64,000 nucleotides of DNA from Rhodospirillales bacterium (GCA_025352565.1 JANXTF010000147.1:39368-103367); one strand, 5' to 3'. Numbered from the stretch's first letter, positions 24,996 to 34,543 are shown. The notes: generated by a model not told the origin, from the letters alone. Program-made: numbers and translations.

Positions 24996-26482
24996 GGCCC
25001 GCCATGCTCCCCGTGCTGCAGGTCGAGATCGGCGAAACGGGTGAACTCGCCCTCGAAGTAGAGGTCGATCTTGCCGGTCGCGCCATGGCGGTTCTTTTCG
25101 ATCAGCAGCTCGGCCCGATTATGCACCGTGTCCATGTCGCGCTGCCACTTCTCCACCGCCGTGTGGAACTTGTCGTCGTTATCGAACCCGAGCTGCTTGG
25201 GTGCCCTCTGTTGCAGATAATACTCGTCGCGAAACACGAACATCACCACGTCCGCATCCTGCTCGATACTGCCGCTCTCGCGCAAATCCGAGAGCAGGGG
25301 CCGCTTGTCCTCGCGGCTCTCGACGGCACGGCTCAGCTGCGACAGCGCGATCACCGGCACGGCCAGCTCCTTCGCGATCGCTTTAAGGCCCTGGGTTATC
25401 ATGCTGATCTCCAACACCCTGCTCTCGGGCTTGGTTCCGGCTGCGGGGCGCATGAGCTGGAGATAGTCGATCACCACGAGCGCCAGCCCCTTGGTGCGCT
25501 TGAGACGGCGGCAGCGGGTGCGGAGCGCCGAGATGGTGATCGCTGGGGTGTCGTCGATATGCAGCGGCAGGCTGCCGATCTCGCGGCTGACCTGGACGAA
25601 GCGGTCGAACTCCTTCTGGCCGATATCGCCGCGCCGGATACGCTCGCCCGACACGCGGCTTTCCTCGGACAGCAGGCGGGTGGCCAACTGCTCGGCGCTC
25701 ATCTCCAGCGAGAAAATCGCGACGGTGGCCTTGGGTAGCGCGGTGGGATCCTCCGCTCGGGCCTCCTTCATCAAGGCCTGCGCCGCCCCGAACGCGATCT
25801 TGGTGGCGATCGCGGTCTTCCCCATGCCCGGACGCCCGGCGATGATGAGCAGGTCCGACGGATGCAGGCCGCCGGTCTTCTTGTCGAGGTCGCGCAGGCC
25901 GGTGGACAGGCCCGACACCCCGCCCGACCGATGGAAGGCGGTCTCGGCGTTCTGGATCGCGTGGGTCAGCGCGCGCTCGAAGCTGATGAAACCGCCATCC
26001 GAGCCGCCACGCGTGGCGAGGTCGAATAATTGCTGTTCGGCCGCCTCCACCTGCCCCGCGCCGTCCAGCTCGGGCTGGGCGCCGAACGCGTTGTTGACGA
26101 CCACCTCGCCGATCTCGATCAGCTGGCGCCGCATCCAGGCATCGTGCACCGCCCGGCCATATTCGCCCGCATTGATGATGCCCACCATGGCGCCGAGCAA
26201 CTGAGCCAGGTAAGCGGTACCCCCCACCTCGTCGAGCACGCCGGAATGCTCGAACTCGGCCTTCAGCGTGATGGCGTCGGCCAGTTGCCCGGCATCCACC
26301 CGCCGCGCGATGGCGCCGTAGATGCGGCCGTTGATCGGGTCCACGAAATGCTCGGCGAGCAGAAAGTCGCTGACCCGCTCCAACGCCTTGTTGTTGGCCA
26401 GCAACGCGCCGAGCAGCGCCTGCTCCGCCCGGTCGTTGGAGGGGGGCATGCGCTGTGAGAGGCCGAGCAGGGGGACGTTCAT
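24992..26482 (-). CDS. dnaB: Replicative DNA helicase DnaB
   Basis: 496 aa. Unwinds DNA ahead of the replication fork as a hexamer. The N-terminal domain starts RMPPSNDRAEQALLGALL. The RecA-like domain has Walker A AGRPGMGKTA, SLEMSAEQLATRLL, Walker B VVIDYLQLM and DLRESGSIEQDADVVMFVFRDEYY. No intein or insertion is visible. First gene of the minus-strand chain leading to purF. Confidence 0.97.
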   Translation of the reverse strand: MNVPLLGLSQRMPPSNDRAEQALLGALLANNKALERVSDFLLAEHFVDPINGRIYGAIARRVDAGQLADAITLKAEFEHSGVLDEVGGTAYLAQLLGAMVGIINAGEYGRAVHDAWMRRQLIEIGEVVVNNAFGAQPELDGAGQVEAAEQQLFDLATRGGSDGGFISFERALTHAIQNAETAFHRSGGVSGLSTGLRDLDKKTGGLHPSDLLIIAGRPGMGKTAIATKIAFGAAQALMKEARAEDPTALPKATVAIFSLEMSAEQLATRLLSEESRVSGERIRRGDIGQKEFDRFVQVSREIGSLPLHIDDTPAITISALRTRCRRLKRTKGLALVVIDYLQLMRPAAGTKPESRVLEISMITQGLKAIAKELAVPVIALSQLSRAVESREDKRPLLSDLRESGSIEQDADVVMFVFRDEYYLQQRAPKQLGFDNDDKFHTAVEKWQRDMDTVHNRAELLIEKNRHGATGKIDLYFEGEFTRFADLDLQHGEHGGP

Positions 26483-26544
26483 CCGATCACACTACCGCGA
26501 CGCCGCGCCGAATGCGCCTGTGAGTCACGGGGATAACGGGGGCA

Positions 26545-27795
26545 TCACGTGGGTGCGACGGATTCCCATGGCTGTGTGGCAAATGAGGCCCGCTCCGCCT
26601 CGACCATGTAGTCCCGCGTCAGCGGCACCGCCGCCTGATCGCGGGTCAGTTGGATCTGGAAGTTGACCGACCACTGGCGGCGGAACGACAGTTCGCTGCC
26701 AGCCAGGTAGACCTCGAACATGCGGCAGAACCGCTCATCGTGCATGGCGGCGATGGCGTCGCGATTGGCTGCGAAGCGACGGCGCCAGTGACGGATGGTT
26801 TCGGCGTAGTGCAGGCGCAAAATCTCGATGTCGGTCGCAAACAGGCCGGACCGCTCCACCGCCGGCAGCACCTCGCTCAGCGCGGGGCTGTAGCCGCCGG
26901 GGAATATGTATTTGGCGAGCCAGGCGTTGGTGGCGCCCGGACCGTCGGCACGGCCGATCGAGTGGATCAGCGCCACGCCGTCGGGGGCGAGGCACCGCTT
27001 GATCACGTCGAAGAACGTCTGGAAATGGTTCAGACCGACATGCTCGAACATGCCGATCGAGACGATACGGTCGAATCGTCGGTGGAGGCGGCGGTAGTCC
27101 ATCAGCTCGAACGTCACCCGGTCTGACAGCCCTGCCGCATCGGCCCGCGCGCGGGCTTCCGTGAGTTGCTGGGTGGACAGCGTGATGCCGGTGACGCGGG
27201 CGCCGAACTCGCTGGCGAGCGTCATCGCCATGCCGCCCCAGCCGCAACCGATGTCCAGCACCTCGAGATCCGGGCGGTCGAGCTTCAGCTTGGCCGCGAT
27301 GTGCCGCTTCTTGGCGATCTGCGCCTCCTCCAGCGTCTCGTCGCCGTGCTGGAAATAGGCGCAGGAATATTGCCGGTCACGGTCGAGGAACAGGCTGTAG
27401 AGGCGGCCGTCGAGGTCATAATGATGCGCCACGTTGCGGCGCGAGCGGCGGGCCGGATTGAACTGCGCCAGCCGCCGGACGAGGTGGCGCAGGCCGGTTC
27501 GCAGCTGCATCATCGGCAGGCCTTCCGGCCGCGTCTGCGCGTTGGTCATCAGCACGTCGAGCACGTCGTAGATGGTACAATCCACCGGCACGATCGTGCC
27601 TTCCATGTAGCAATCCGCGACCGCCACGGTCGGGTCCATGAACACCCGCCGCACGGTGCGCCGGTCGCGGAAATGGACCAGCGCCTCGGGGCCCGGCGAA
27701 CCGCAATAGGTGGTCAGCTGTCCATCGGGCCAGCGGACGGTGAGCCGGCCGAGGACGATGAGGCGGCGCAGGAAGAAATCGAAGAGGGTTCGCAT
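26545..27795 (-). CDS. cfa: Cyclopropane-fatty-acyl-phospholipid synthase
   Basis: 416 aa, SAM-dependent methyltransferase that adds a methylene bridge to unsaturated acyl chains of membrane phospholipids. The N-terminal lipid-handling domain is followed by VAHHYDLDGRLYSLFLD (122-138), YSCAYF (143-148), the SAM motif LEVLDIGCGWGG (177-188) and EHVGLNHFQTFF. Length and motifs are normal. Separated from dnaB by only 62 bp, but with its own upstream gap of 142 bp. Confidence 0.93.
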   Translation of the reverse strand: MRTLFDFFLRRLIVLGRLTVRWPDGQLTTYCGSPGPEALVHFRDRRTVRRVFMDPTVAVADCYMEGTIVPVDCTIYDVLDVLMTNAQTRPEGLPMMQLRTGLRHLVRRLAQFNPARRSRRNVAHHYDLDGRLYSLFLDRDRQYSCAYFQHGDETLEEAQIAKKRHIAAKLKLDRPDLEVLDIGCGWGGMAMTLASEFGARVTGITLSTQQLTEARARADAAGLSDRVTFELMDYRRLHRRFDRIVSIGMFEHVGLNHFQTFFDVIKRCLAPDGVALIHSIGRADGPGATNAWLAKYIFPGGYSPALSEVLPAVERSGLFATDIEILRLHYAETIRHWRRRFAANRDAIAAMHDERFCRMFEVYLAGSELSFRRQWSVNFQIQLTRDQAAVPLTRDYMVEAERASFATQPWESVAPT

Positions 27796-27937
27796 GGCGA
27801 TGATCCTTATCGGGCGGACAGGTCACGGCAACATTGGAAACAAGGGGAGGTGTATTTTGCAAGTGGGGTTGTCCGCAGGCAGAGGGTGCCCTGGCTACGG
27901 GGCGGCGGCCTGACAACGATCGCCGTACCGCGAAGCG

Positions 27938-28480
27938 TCATTCCGCTGGAAGCAGACTCCACACCGGCCGGCCCGGCTCGCAGAATAACGGCGTCCCGTT
28001 GGGCGTGCGGAAATTGGGCTCCAGGCCCATCTCGGCGCGGATCGCGCGGAAGAACGCGCCATGCGCCACGATCAGCACAGGCGCGGGGAGTTCGAGTGCG
28101 CGGTTGATCGCGCCGCTCGCCCGCACCCGCAGCGCGCGGAAGCTCTCGGCCCCGTCGGGCGTGAGGGTGCCCGCCACCCATTCGCTGAACCACTCCGACA
28201 TCGGCTGGCCCTCCTGGGTGCCGAACGACACCTCGCGCAAGGCCGGGTCCACTCGCACCGGCAGCCCCAGATGCCCGGCAACGATCTCGGCGGTGACCCT
28301 GGCGCGCGAAAGGTCCGAGCACATGATGGCGGTGATGCCGCGGTGGCGGAGCTTGCCCGCCGCCAGACGCGCCTGCGCCAGCCCGTTCTCGTTCAGCGGG
28401 ATGTCGACCGCGCCCTGGCTGAGGTTCCGCGCGTTCCAGTCCGTCTCGCCGTGACGGAGAAACCAGAACGCGCGCGGCAC
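27938..28480 (-). CDS. Histidine phosphatase family protein
   Basis: 180 aa. LRHGET at 8-13 carries the phosphorylated His10, with Arg9 beside it; a second catalytic His lies in VAHGAFFRAI and the acid residue in REVSFGTQEG. Such proteins are often annotated as phosphoglycerate mutase or alpha-ribazole phosphatase; the real substrate cannot be told from the sequence. Followed downstream by cfa and preceded by a GST gene 20 bp away. Confidence 0.88.
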   Translation of the reverse strand: MPRAFWFLRHGETDWNARNLSQGAVDIPLNENGLAQARLAAGKLRHRGITAIMCSDLSRARVTAEIVAGHLGLPVRVDPALREVSFGTQEGQPMSEWFSEWVAGTLTPDGAESFRALRVRASGAINRALELPAPVLIVAHGAFFRAIRAEMGLEPNFRTPNGTPLFCEPGRPVWSLLPAE

Positions 28481-28500
28481 CAGGGCCGAGAAGGCGGCGC

Positions 28501-29112
28501 TCAGGCGCTGGCTTCCTTGGCCAGCACGCGGGCGACGGCCGGGCGGGCTTTCATGCGCTCAAAATGCGCCGTGCAATTGGCCGGCAGCGCAATGCCCATG
28601 CGTCCGGCCCAGGACTCGACATAGAACAGCGCGGCATCCGCCACCGAGAAGTCGCCGGCTACATAGTCGCGGCCTTCGAGGGCGTGGTTCATGACCGCGA
28701 AACCCTTCTCCGCCAGATCCCGGCCTTTGGCCTTCACCGCTGCGGCCTCGCTCTCGCTGGGTGCGAAGTTGCTCGGGCGGAACAGCCGGCTGAAGCCCTG
28801 CATGTGGAGGGTGCCGACCACGTAATCCATCGCTTCCAGCACCCGCGCCTCGTGCTCCGCGTCGGCCGGCAGCAGCTTGGCGCCTGCGTGGGTGCGAGCC
28901 AGCCAGAACGCGATGGCGCCGAATTCCGTCAGCACCGACCCGTCGTCGCGCACCAGCGTCGGCACCTTGGATTTCGGGTTTACCGAGGTCAGCGCGCGCT
29001 CGGGAGGAGGGGCCTGCAACGAGACCTTCTCGGCGTCGTAAGGTTTGCCGATTTCCTCGAGAATGATGTGGATGCCGAGCGAGCAGGCGCCGGGCGAGTA
29101 GAACAGCTTCAT
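28501..29112 (-). CDS. Glutathione S-transferase, bacterial beta-like
   Basis: 203 aa. N-terminal thioredoxin fold with SPGACSLGIHI at 6-16, where Cys10 is the beta-class active-site cysteine, and KSKVPTLVRDDGSVLTE for the glutathione site. The C-terminal helical domain includes DFSVADAALFYVESWA. It conjugates glutathione or acts as a thiol-transfer protein in the cytoplasm. The downstream histidine phosphatase gene follows closely in the same direction. Confidence 0.9.
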   Translation of the reverse strand: MKLFYSPGACSLGIHIILEEIGKPYDAEKVSLQAPPPERALTSVNPKSKVPTLVRDDGSVLTEFGAIAFWLARTHAGAKLLPADAEHEARVLEAMDYVVGTLHMQGFSRLFRPSNFAPSESEAAAVKAKGRDLAEKGFAVMNHALEGRDYVAGDFSVADAALFYVESWAGRMGIALPANCTAHFERMKARPAVARVLAKEASA

Positions 29113-29263
29113 TGGGTCGACCTCTCAATTCGGGCAAGCATCTCGTTCGCTTAGCCAGCCTATCATCTCGATCCGCCCTCGGCAGGCGATCCCGCCCCGC
29201 CGGGATGGGCGAAGCGGGGCGGCAGTGGCGAGATACGAGGGCGCTCGCGAAGACGAAGCTGTG

Positions 29264-29277
29264 ATACGAGGTCGTAT
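29264..29277. promoter_or_regulatory. 14-bp palindrome in the gst / AraC gap
   Basis: ATACGA-GG-TCGTAT is a perfect inverted repeat with a 2-bp centre, and GATACGAG recurs at about 29232-29239. It lies in the 283-bp gap upstream of gst that also holds the 3' flank of the AraC fragment. It could be an operator for the GST gene; nothing else was recognised in the gap. Confidence 0.3.
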
Positions 29278-29395
29278 GATGGCCGACTTGCGGAACCGGT
29301 GCAAAGCCCGGGGTGGCGGGGCTGCGCGGTGGGTTGTCCGCAACAGCCTCATGGCACGCCATCGGCAGCGCGCTGTCCGCGAGCTTTGCCGCCGT

Positions 29396-29956
29396 TCAGA
29401 GCCCGATATACATGCGCGTCTCCGACGGGGCCATGTCGAAGGCTGCTCGGAATGCCCGGTAGAACGTGGAGACGTTGCCGAAACCCCACTCGAACGCGAT
29501 ATCGGCGACCGATCGCGCGGCGTGGTTCGGATCGCTCAGCGAGGCCCGGCAGGCCTCGAGGCGCCGGGCCGTCACGAATTCCGAGAACGTCTCCCCGCTG
29601 CCTTCGAACATCAAGTGGATGTTTCGTGGGGACACGCGAAGCGTCGTCGCCAGGGAGGCGGCCGACAGATCGGGATCGGTAAGGCGGGACATGACGAGTC
29701 GTTTGAGGCGGACCAGCCGCGCCGCGCGGACCGCATCCTGCCGATGCTCGCGGCCAAGCTGGTCCCGGGCGATGCCGAGGGCCAGCAGCCGGCAAAGAGT
29801 GTCCAACACGATATCGCCGTCCTGGGGCGACAGGGCCGGGGCCGTCAGCAGGGGGTTGCGGGTGAAACTCGACACGAGCGCGCCGATCGGGGCGCAGGCG
29901 CGCAAGGTGACGGACCGCCGCATCCAGCACTCCTGATCGACATGGGCGGCGAGCAT
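29396..29956 (-). pseudogene. AraC-family regulator lacking most of its N-terminal domain
   Basis: 186 aa from the first ATG. Residues 90-186 are a complete AraC DNA-binding domain: DLSAASLATTLRVSPRNIHLMFEGSGETFSEFVTARRLEAC, then ARSVADIAFEWGFGNVSTFYRAFRAAFDMAPSETR. The preceding 85 residues fit only the end of the usual ligand-binding domain, so roughly 150 residues are missing. The open frame runs upstream for 30 codons and ends at a stop that coincides with the end of prs. A truncated, probably inactive gene is the simplest view; a short DNA-binding-only regulator is possible. Confidence 0.6.
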
Positions 29957-30046
29957 CTGGCAAAGGGAGGTTTCCGAGGGATTCGACCCGTGCGGCTCGC
30001 CGAATTTCCCGGTACGGGAGCCGCCAAGTCTGGCGTTAATCGAGGC

Positions 30047-30979
30047 TCAATCCCACAGCGAACTCACCGAGCTCTCGTCGCTGATCCGCCGCATCGCCTC
30101 GGCCAGCAGGTCGGCGATGCTGAGCTGGCGGATATTGGTGGCCTCGCGCACCGCCCCCGTGGCCAGGATGCTGTCGGTAATCGTCATCATCTCGATGGGT
30201 GACGCCGTGATGCGCGCCACGGCCCCGCCCGACAGCACGCCGTGGGTGATGTAGACGCTGACCGAACCCGCGCCATGGTCCATCAGCGCCTGCGCCGCGT
30301 TGCACAGCGTGCCGCCGGAATCGACGATGTCGTCGACCAGTATGCAATGCCGGTCCTTCACGTCGCCGATGATGTTCATCACCTCCGACACGCCGGCGCG
30401 CTCGCGGCGCTTGTCGATGATGGCGAGATCGACATTGAGCCGCGAGGCGATGGCGCGCGCCCGCAGCACGCCGCCCACGTCGGGCGACACGATCATCAGG
30501 TCGCGGCCGGCGAAACGCTCCTGGATGTCGCGGGTGAACAGGGGGGCGGAGAACATGTTGTCGACGGGAATGTCGAAGAAGCCCTGGATCTGGGCGGCGT
30601 GCAGATCCATCGTCAGCACGCGGTTGGCACCGGCCTCGGTGATGAGGTTGGCCACCAGCTTGGCGCTGATCGGCGTGCGGGGGCCGGATTTCCGGTCCTG
30701 CCTGGCGTAGCCGAAATACGGGATGACGGCGGTCACGCGCCTGGCCGATGCGCGACGCAGCGCGTCCAGCGTGATGAGCAGTTCCATCAGGTTATCGTTG
30801 GCGGGGTAGGAGGTGGACTGGACCACGAACACGTCCTCGCCACGGATGTTCTCGTGGATCTCCACGAACACTTCCATGTCGGCGAAGCGGCGCACGGAGG
30901 CGCGGGTGAGTGGCAGGTTCAGCGCCTTCGCCACGGCCTCGGCCAGCGGACGGTTGCTGTTGCAGGCAACGATCTTCAT
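30047..30979 (-). CDS. prs: Ribose-phosphate pyrophosphokinase
   Basis: 310 aa. Makes PRPP from ribose 5-phosphate and ATP for purine, pyrimidine, His, Trp and NAD synthesis. [21 protein letters not shown] starts the protein, [20 protein letters not shown] is the catalytic flexible loop region, and [13 protein letters not shown] the PRPP loop. Ordinary length for class I enzymes. Confidence 0.97.
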   Translation of the reverse strand: MKIVACNSNRPLAEAVAKALNLPLTRASVRRFADMEVFVEIHENIRGEDVFVVQSTSYPANDNLMELLITLDALRRASARRVTAVIPYFGYARQDRKSGPRTPISAKLVANLITEAGANRVLTMDLHAAQIQGFFDIPVDNMFSAPLFTRDIQERFAGRDLMIVSPDVGGVLRARAIASRLNVDLAIIDKRRERAGVSEVMNIIGDVKDRHCILVDDIVDSGGTLCNAAQALMDHGAGSVSVYITHGVLSGGAVARITASPIEMMTITDSILATGAVREATNIRQLSIADLLAEAMRRISDESSVSSLWD

Positions 30980-31098
30980 CGGCTCCGTTCCGGGTGCGCC
31001 CAGCGGTATTGGGGCGGCGTTTGGGTGGGCGTTTCACCCGCGGACGCGGATGGCGGCTTCTAGCAACGGGCGCGTTTTGTGTCCATTGCGTGAAGCCG

Positions 31099-31974
31099 TC
31101 ACTTGCGTCCGGCGATCTGGTTGAGGATGACGTCTTTTACGCCGCCCGCCGCCTCCTTGGCCGCCGCCATCGCGACGTCGCCCCAGCGCACGGAGACGGT
31201 GCCGGGCGGGACCTCGTTCAGCTGGATGATGCGGCCGCGTTCCTCGCCGGCCGGGTCGGTGACGATCCACTGGATTTCCACGCGGTCGGTGTTGCCGGCA
31301 CCCGGAACGACCGAGACCTTGGCCTCGACCGCGTAGTCGGCGGCCTGGGCGGTCTCGACCAGCTTCTCGTTGTTCTCGGGCAGGAACAGGCGGAGCTGGC
31401 GGGCCAGCGCCGCGTTGCCGTCGCCGGGCGCGCCGGTCACGCCCCTGACGAAGATCTTCGCCGGGCGGTTCAGCAGGCTGTTGGGGTCGCTTTGCAGGCG
31501 CACCGCCTCGATGCGGCCCAGCAGGGTGGCGATGTTGGGGGCGGCGGCGGCGGCCACGTCGCGCAGGGTTTGGGGGCGGGCCTCGGCCCAGGCGGCGGGA
31601 TCGACCGGCTGGCCGGACGAGACGCCCATCGAGCGGCCGGACGGGTTCTCGACTGTGAAATACGGCACCACCTTGCCGTCCTTCAGCTCCGCCGTGAGCA
31701 CGAGACGCCAGTCGCCGGGCGAGACGCGCTCGGCCACCGCCGGGATCTCCTGGCGCACCAGGGCGTCGGCAAGCGCGCCCGCCAGCGTGTCGGCGCCGAG
31801 ATTGGTCAACAATGCCCCGGTGGGCGGTGCCACGGCGAGGCGGGCGGGCGGCGGGCGGGACAGCACGGAGCCCGCCTGCCCGGGATAGCCCGAGAACGGA
31901 CGCGGCAGCCCGCCGCAACCGGCCAGCAGCATTGCGAGGCCGAGGGCCAGGAACCTAGAGGATGCAGCTGGCAA
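31099..31974 (-). CDS. Putative outer-membrane or periplasmic lipoprotein, unknown function
   Basis: 291 aa from a TTG start. The N-terminus SSRFLALGLAMLLAGC ends in a lipobox LAGC, so it should be lipid-modified at Cys20. The body has ARLAVAPPTGALLTNLGADTLAGALADALVRQEIPAVAERV, resembling lipoproteins of the LptE/CsgG-like assembly type, but no family is certain. The start is weak: no good ribosome site precedes the TTG, and a tiny upstream ORF overlaps it, so translational coupling is likely. The lgt gene, whose product would lipidate it, is in the same cluster. Confidence 0.65.
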   Translation of the reverse strand: MPAASSRFLALGLAMLLAGCGGLPRPFSGYPGQAGSVLSRPPPARLAVAPPTGALLTNLGADTLAGALADALVRQEIPAVAERVSPGDWRLVLTAELKDGKVVPYFTVENPSGRSMGVSSGQPVDPAAWAEARPQTLRDVAAAAAPNIATLLGRIEAVRLQSDPNSLLNRPAKIFVRGVTGAPGDGNAALARQLRLFLPENNEKLVETAQAADYAVEAKVSVVPGAGNTDRVEIQWIVTDPAGEERGRIIQLNEVPPGTVSVRWGDVAMAAAKEAAGGVKDVILNQIAGRK

Positions 31975-32020
31975 GGGCGGTCAGCAGCAGGAGGGCGAAG
32001 AAGATGACAAGGTAGGGCAT
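31955..32020 (-). CDS. Possible 21-residue hydrophobic peptide
   Basis: An ATG two bases behind the pgeF stop encodes MPYLVIFFALLLLTALASCIL, wholly hydrophobic and ending at a TAG inside the first codons of the lipoprotein gene. The LASC near its end looks like a lipobox. It could be a leader peptide that couples translation of the lipoprotein gene to pgeF, a tiny membrane protein, or a remnant. There is no strong ribosome site. Confidence 0.35.
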   Translation of the reverse strand: MPYLVIFFALLLLTALASCIL

Positions 32021-32021
32021 C

Positions 32022-32786
32022 TTATATGGTGATGACGGATATCTGGTGCCCGATCGGCCCGCCCCCGGCAAGGGTGCGGCGGCGATGGCTGAAGAAGGTT
32101 TTCTCATGGGCCAGTGTATCGACGCCCAGAATCTCCACCCGTCCGGTGCCCGCGCGGGCCAGGCGCGCGGCGCAAAAGCCGGCCAGATCAAAGCGCCAAT
32201 GGGCCGGCCGGTCGGCATCGGTGAAAAAACCGGCGGCGTCCGGGTCCAGCGCCAGCACGGCGCCGCGCATATCCGCAGCCACTTCGTACGAGGCCTGCGC
32301 GATGCACGGACCAACCGCCGCCGCGATGCCCGCGCGGGTGGCACCCAATGCGAGCATGGCGTTGATCGTGGCTTCCAGCACCCCGGCGGCGGCGCCGCGC
32401 CAGCCGGCATGGGCGGCGCCGGCCACGCCGCGCGCCGCGTCGGCGAAAAGCACCGGCGCGCAATCGGCGGTGACGATGCCAAGCGCCACGCCGGCGCGAT
32501 CGGTCACCGCCGCGTCGGCGCGGGGGCCGGCGCCGGGCGCCCATGCTTGCGTGACACGAGCGACCGCGATGCCGTGCACCTGCGTGAGGCCCACCAGCAT
32601 CGTGGGCTCGGCGCCCAGTGCGCGGGCGGCGCGGGCGCGGTTTTCCAACACGGCCTCGCGGGCATCCTGGCCCGACAGGCTGCAGTTGAGGCTGGCGAAC
32701 GGGCCTTCGGACACGCCGCCCCGCCGGCTAAAGAACCCATGCCTGCCGGCGGGCAGGCAGGCGGCGGTGAGCGGTGTTGGAATCAT
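32022..32786 (-). CDS. pgeF: Laccase-domain protein PgeF (YfiH family)
   Basis: 254 aa. The DUF152 laccase fold shows the metal-site residues in VTADCAPVLFAD and AGAAHAGWRGAAAGV and the N-terminal HGFFSRRGGVSEGPFASLN. E. coli YfiH removes L-Ser misincorporated in peptidoglycan precursors; other members are purine nucleoside phosphorylases or polyphenol oxidases. The ATG overlaps the stop of the MidA-type gene by 4 bp. Confidence 0.88.
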   Translation of the reverse strand: MIPTPLTAACLPAGRHGFFSRRGGVSEGPFASLNCSLSGQDAREAVLENRARAARALGAEPTMLVGLTQVHGIAVARVTQAWAPGAGPRADAAVTDRAGVALGIVTADCAPVLFADAARGVAGAAHAGWRGAAAGVLEATINAMLALGATRAGIAAAVGPCIAQASYEVAADMRGAVLALDPDAAGFFTDADRPAHWRFDLAGFCAARLARAGTGRVEILGVDTLAHEKTFFSHRRRTLAGGGPIGHQISVITI

Positions 32787-33730
32787 GTCTCGAAACCTGG
32801 CGGCAGTGGCAGGTCAGGGTGGCAAATGGCCATGGCCTTGAACAGCCGGCCCATCCGGTCGGGCTCGGCCAGCCGCCGCGCCCCGTCCATCATTGCGCCG
32901 GCCTTCTTCGGCGCCTGGGTGCGGGCCAGGATTCCGGTGCGCTGGAACAGTCCGAGGGCGGCGAGGAATTTGCCTTGCGGCACCGGGCCGTGGACCGCGG
33001 CCCCAGCTTTGCGAGCCGCGCAAGCCAGCGCCGCGAAATCCACATGCGCGGTCAGGTCCGCGTCCCCCGGCCGCGCGAACGGATCGGCGGGCCGGCCGTC
33101 GTGGATTGCCTGGAGGCTGTCGCCGGGCGCGCTCGCCTCCGGCCCATAATCCACGATCAGCGCCGCCGCTCCCCGCGCGGCCAGCAGTCGGACGATGGCC
33201 AAGGCGGGCTCGCATGTTTCCCGGACAAGTTCGTTGGAATCCGGCACCCAGACCCGCGCGCCGCCAGCCACGAACGCTTCTCCGGCGCCGCGGCGCTGAC
33301 GGATCGGCAGGGCGTCAAAAAATTCGTTGGCGATGAACACGAGCGGCCCCGGCGGCAGGTCGGCCACGCTGTCGTGCCAAAGCACCCCACCTGCGGCCGC
33401 GCCCGGGAGTGCCGCGCTCAACTTCGCGGCCTGGACCGCCCGCAGCCGCGCCGAGCTTTCCACCAGATGCACCGAGGGCCGGAAATCCGGCGCAGCCCGG
33501 CCGATCGCCCGCAACGCGTCCGCCATCAGCGTGCCGCGTCCCGGCCCTGCCTCGGCGAGCATGGCGCCGGCCGGCGCGCCCATCGCGCGCCACATCACCG
33601 CCGCCCACAGGCCGAGCAACTCGCCGAACACCTGGCTGATCTCGGGCGAGGTGGTGAAATCGGCAAACGGGTCGCGCGCGGCGTAATAGGCCGCGTTGGC
33701 CCGCGTCATGAACGCGTCCAGCCGCTCCAT
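32783..33730 (-). CDS. MidA/NDUFAF7-family SAM-dependent methyltransferase
   Basis: 315 aa. DFTTSPEISQVFGELLGLWAA is the family opening, MLAEAGPGRGTLMADALRA the SAM-binding motif, and FIANEFFDALPIRQ the conserved NEFFDALP-type box. In mitochondria the homologue dimethylates an arginine of a complex I subunit; the bacterial target is not established. The ATG directly follows the lgt stop (TAGATG). Confidence 0.88.
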   Translation of the reverse strand: MERLDAFMTRANAAYYAARDPFADFTTSPEISQVFGELLGLWAAVMWRAMGAPAGAMLAEAGPGRGTLMADALRAIGRAAPDFRPSVHLVESSARLRAVQAAKLSAALPGAAAGGVLWHDSVADLPPGPLVFIANEFFDALPIRQRRGAGEAFVAGGARVWVPDSNELVRETCEPALAIVRLLAARGAAALIVDYGPEASAPGDSLQAIHDGRPADPFARPGDADLTAHVDFAALACAARKAGAAVHGPVPQGKFLAALGLFQRTGILARTQAPKKAGAMMDGARRLAEPDRMGRLFKAMAICHPDLPLPPGFET

Positions 33731-34543
33731 CTACGCGATATGGCTCCGCCGCCGGCCCGACCAGAACACGAGGCCCAGGCCCGCCAGGAACATCGGCACC
33801 GACAGCAACTGGCCCATGGTGGCGCCCGCGAACAGGTATCCCAGGAACGGGTCCGGCTGGCGGAACATCTCGCCCACGCCCCGCGCAACCGCGTAGCCGA
33901 TCAGGAACACCCCGGTCAGGCAGCCGAAGCGGGCGCGAACACGCTCGCTCCGCGCCAGCACCAGCATCACCCAGACCAGAAGCAGCCCCTCCATCAGCGC
34001 CTGGTAGAGTTGGCTGGGGTGGCGGGCGAGGGGTCCGCCGGTGGGAAACACCATCGCCCAGGGCAGCCAATCCGGTGCGGGGCGCCCCCAAAGCTCGCCG
34101 TTGATGAAGTTGGCGATCCGCCCGAGTCCGAGGCCGATCGGCGCCACGATGGCGATGCGGTCGGCGAATCCCAGCACCGGAATGCGTTGCCGGCGGCAGA
34201 ACCAGACGATCGCGATTGCGACGCCCAGCATCCCGCCGTGGAAGCTCATGCCGCCTTGCCAGACGGCGAATATCTGGCGCGGATCGGCCAGAAACCTGTC
34301 TGGCTGGTAGAACAGCACGTAGCCGAGCCGGCCGCCGAGCACGACGCCCAGCGTGGCCCAGGTCAGGAAATCGTCCACCTGCAACGGCGTCGCCACCACC
34401 GGCGCGCGTTGGACAAAGCGCCGCAACAGCCGCCAGCCGATCACAAGCGCGCTGATATAGGCCAGCGCGTACCAGCGGATCGCCAGCGGCCCCACCTGCA
34501 CCAGAACCGGGTCAATTTCAGGAAACATCAGCACGGGCAACAT
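33731..34543 (-). CDS. lgt: Prolipoprotein diacylglyceryl transferase
   Basis: 270 aa inner-membrane enzyme that attaches diacylglycerol to the lipobox Cys. Family opening FPEIDPVLVQVGPLAIRWYALAY, GGMSFHGGMLGV, and the Lgt signature GRIANFINGELWGRP are present, with about seven membrane helices. ATG 34543 has GGAAGG nine bases upstream and is preferred to 34528; the much longer open frame from 34960 is not conserved-looking. Divergent from ubiK with an 81-bp gap. Confidence 0.95.
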   Translation of the reverse strand: MLPVLMFPEIDPVLVQVGPLAIRWYALAYISALVIGWRLLRRFVQRAPVVATPLQVDDFLTWATLGVVLGGRLGYVLFYQPDRFLADPRQIFAVWQGGMSFHGGMLGVAIAIVWFCRRQRIPVLGFADRIAIVAPIGLGLGRIANFINGELWGRPAPDWLPWAMVFPTGGPLARHPSQLYQALMEGLLLVWVMLVLARSERVRARFGCLTGVFLIGYAVARGVGEMFRQPDPFLGYLFAGATMGQLLSVPMFLAGLGLVFWSGRRRSHIA

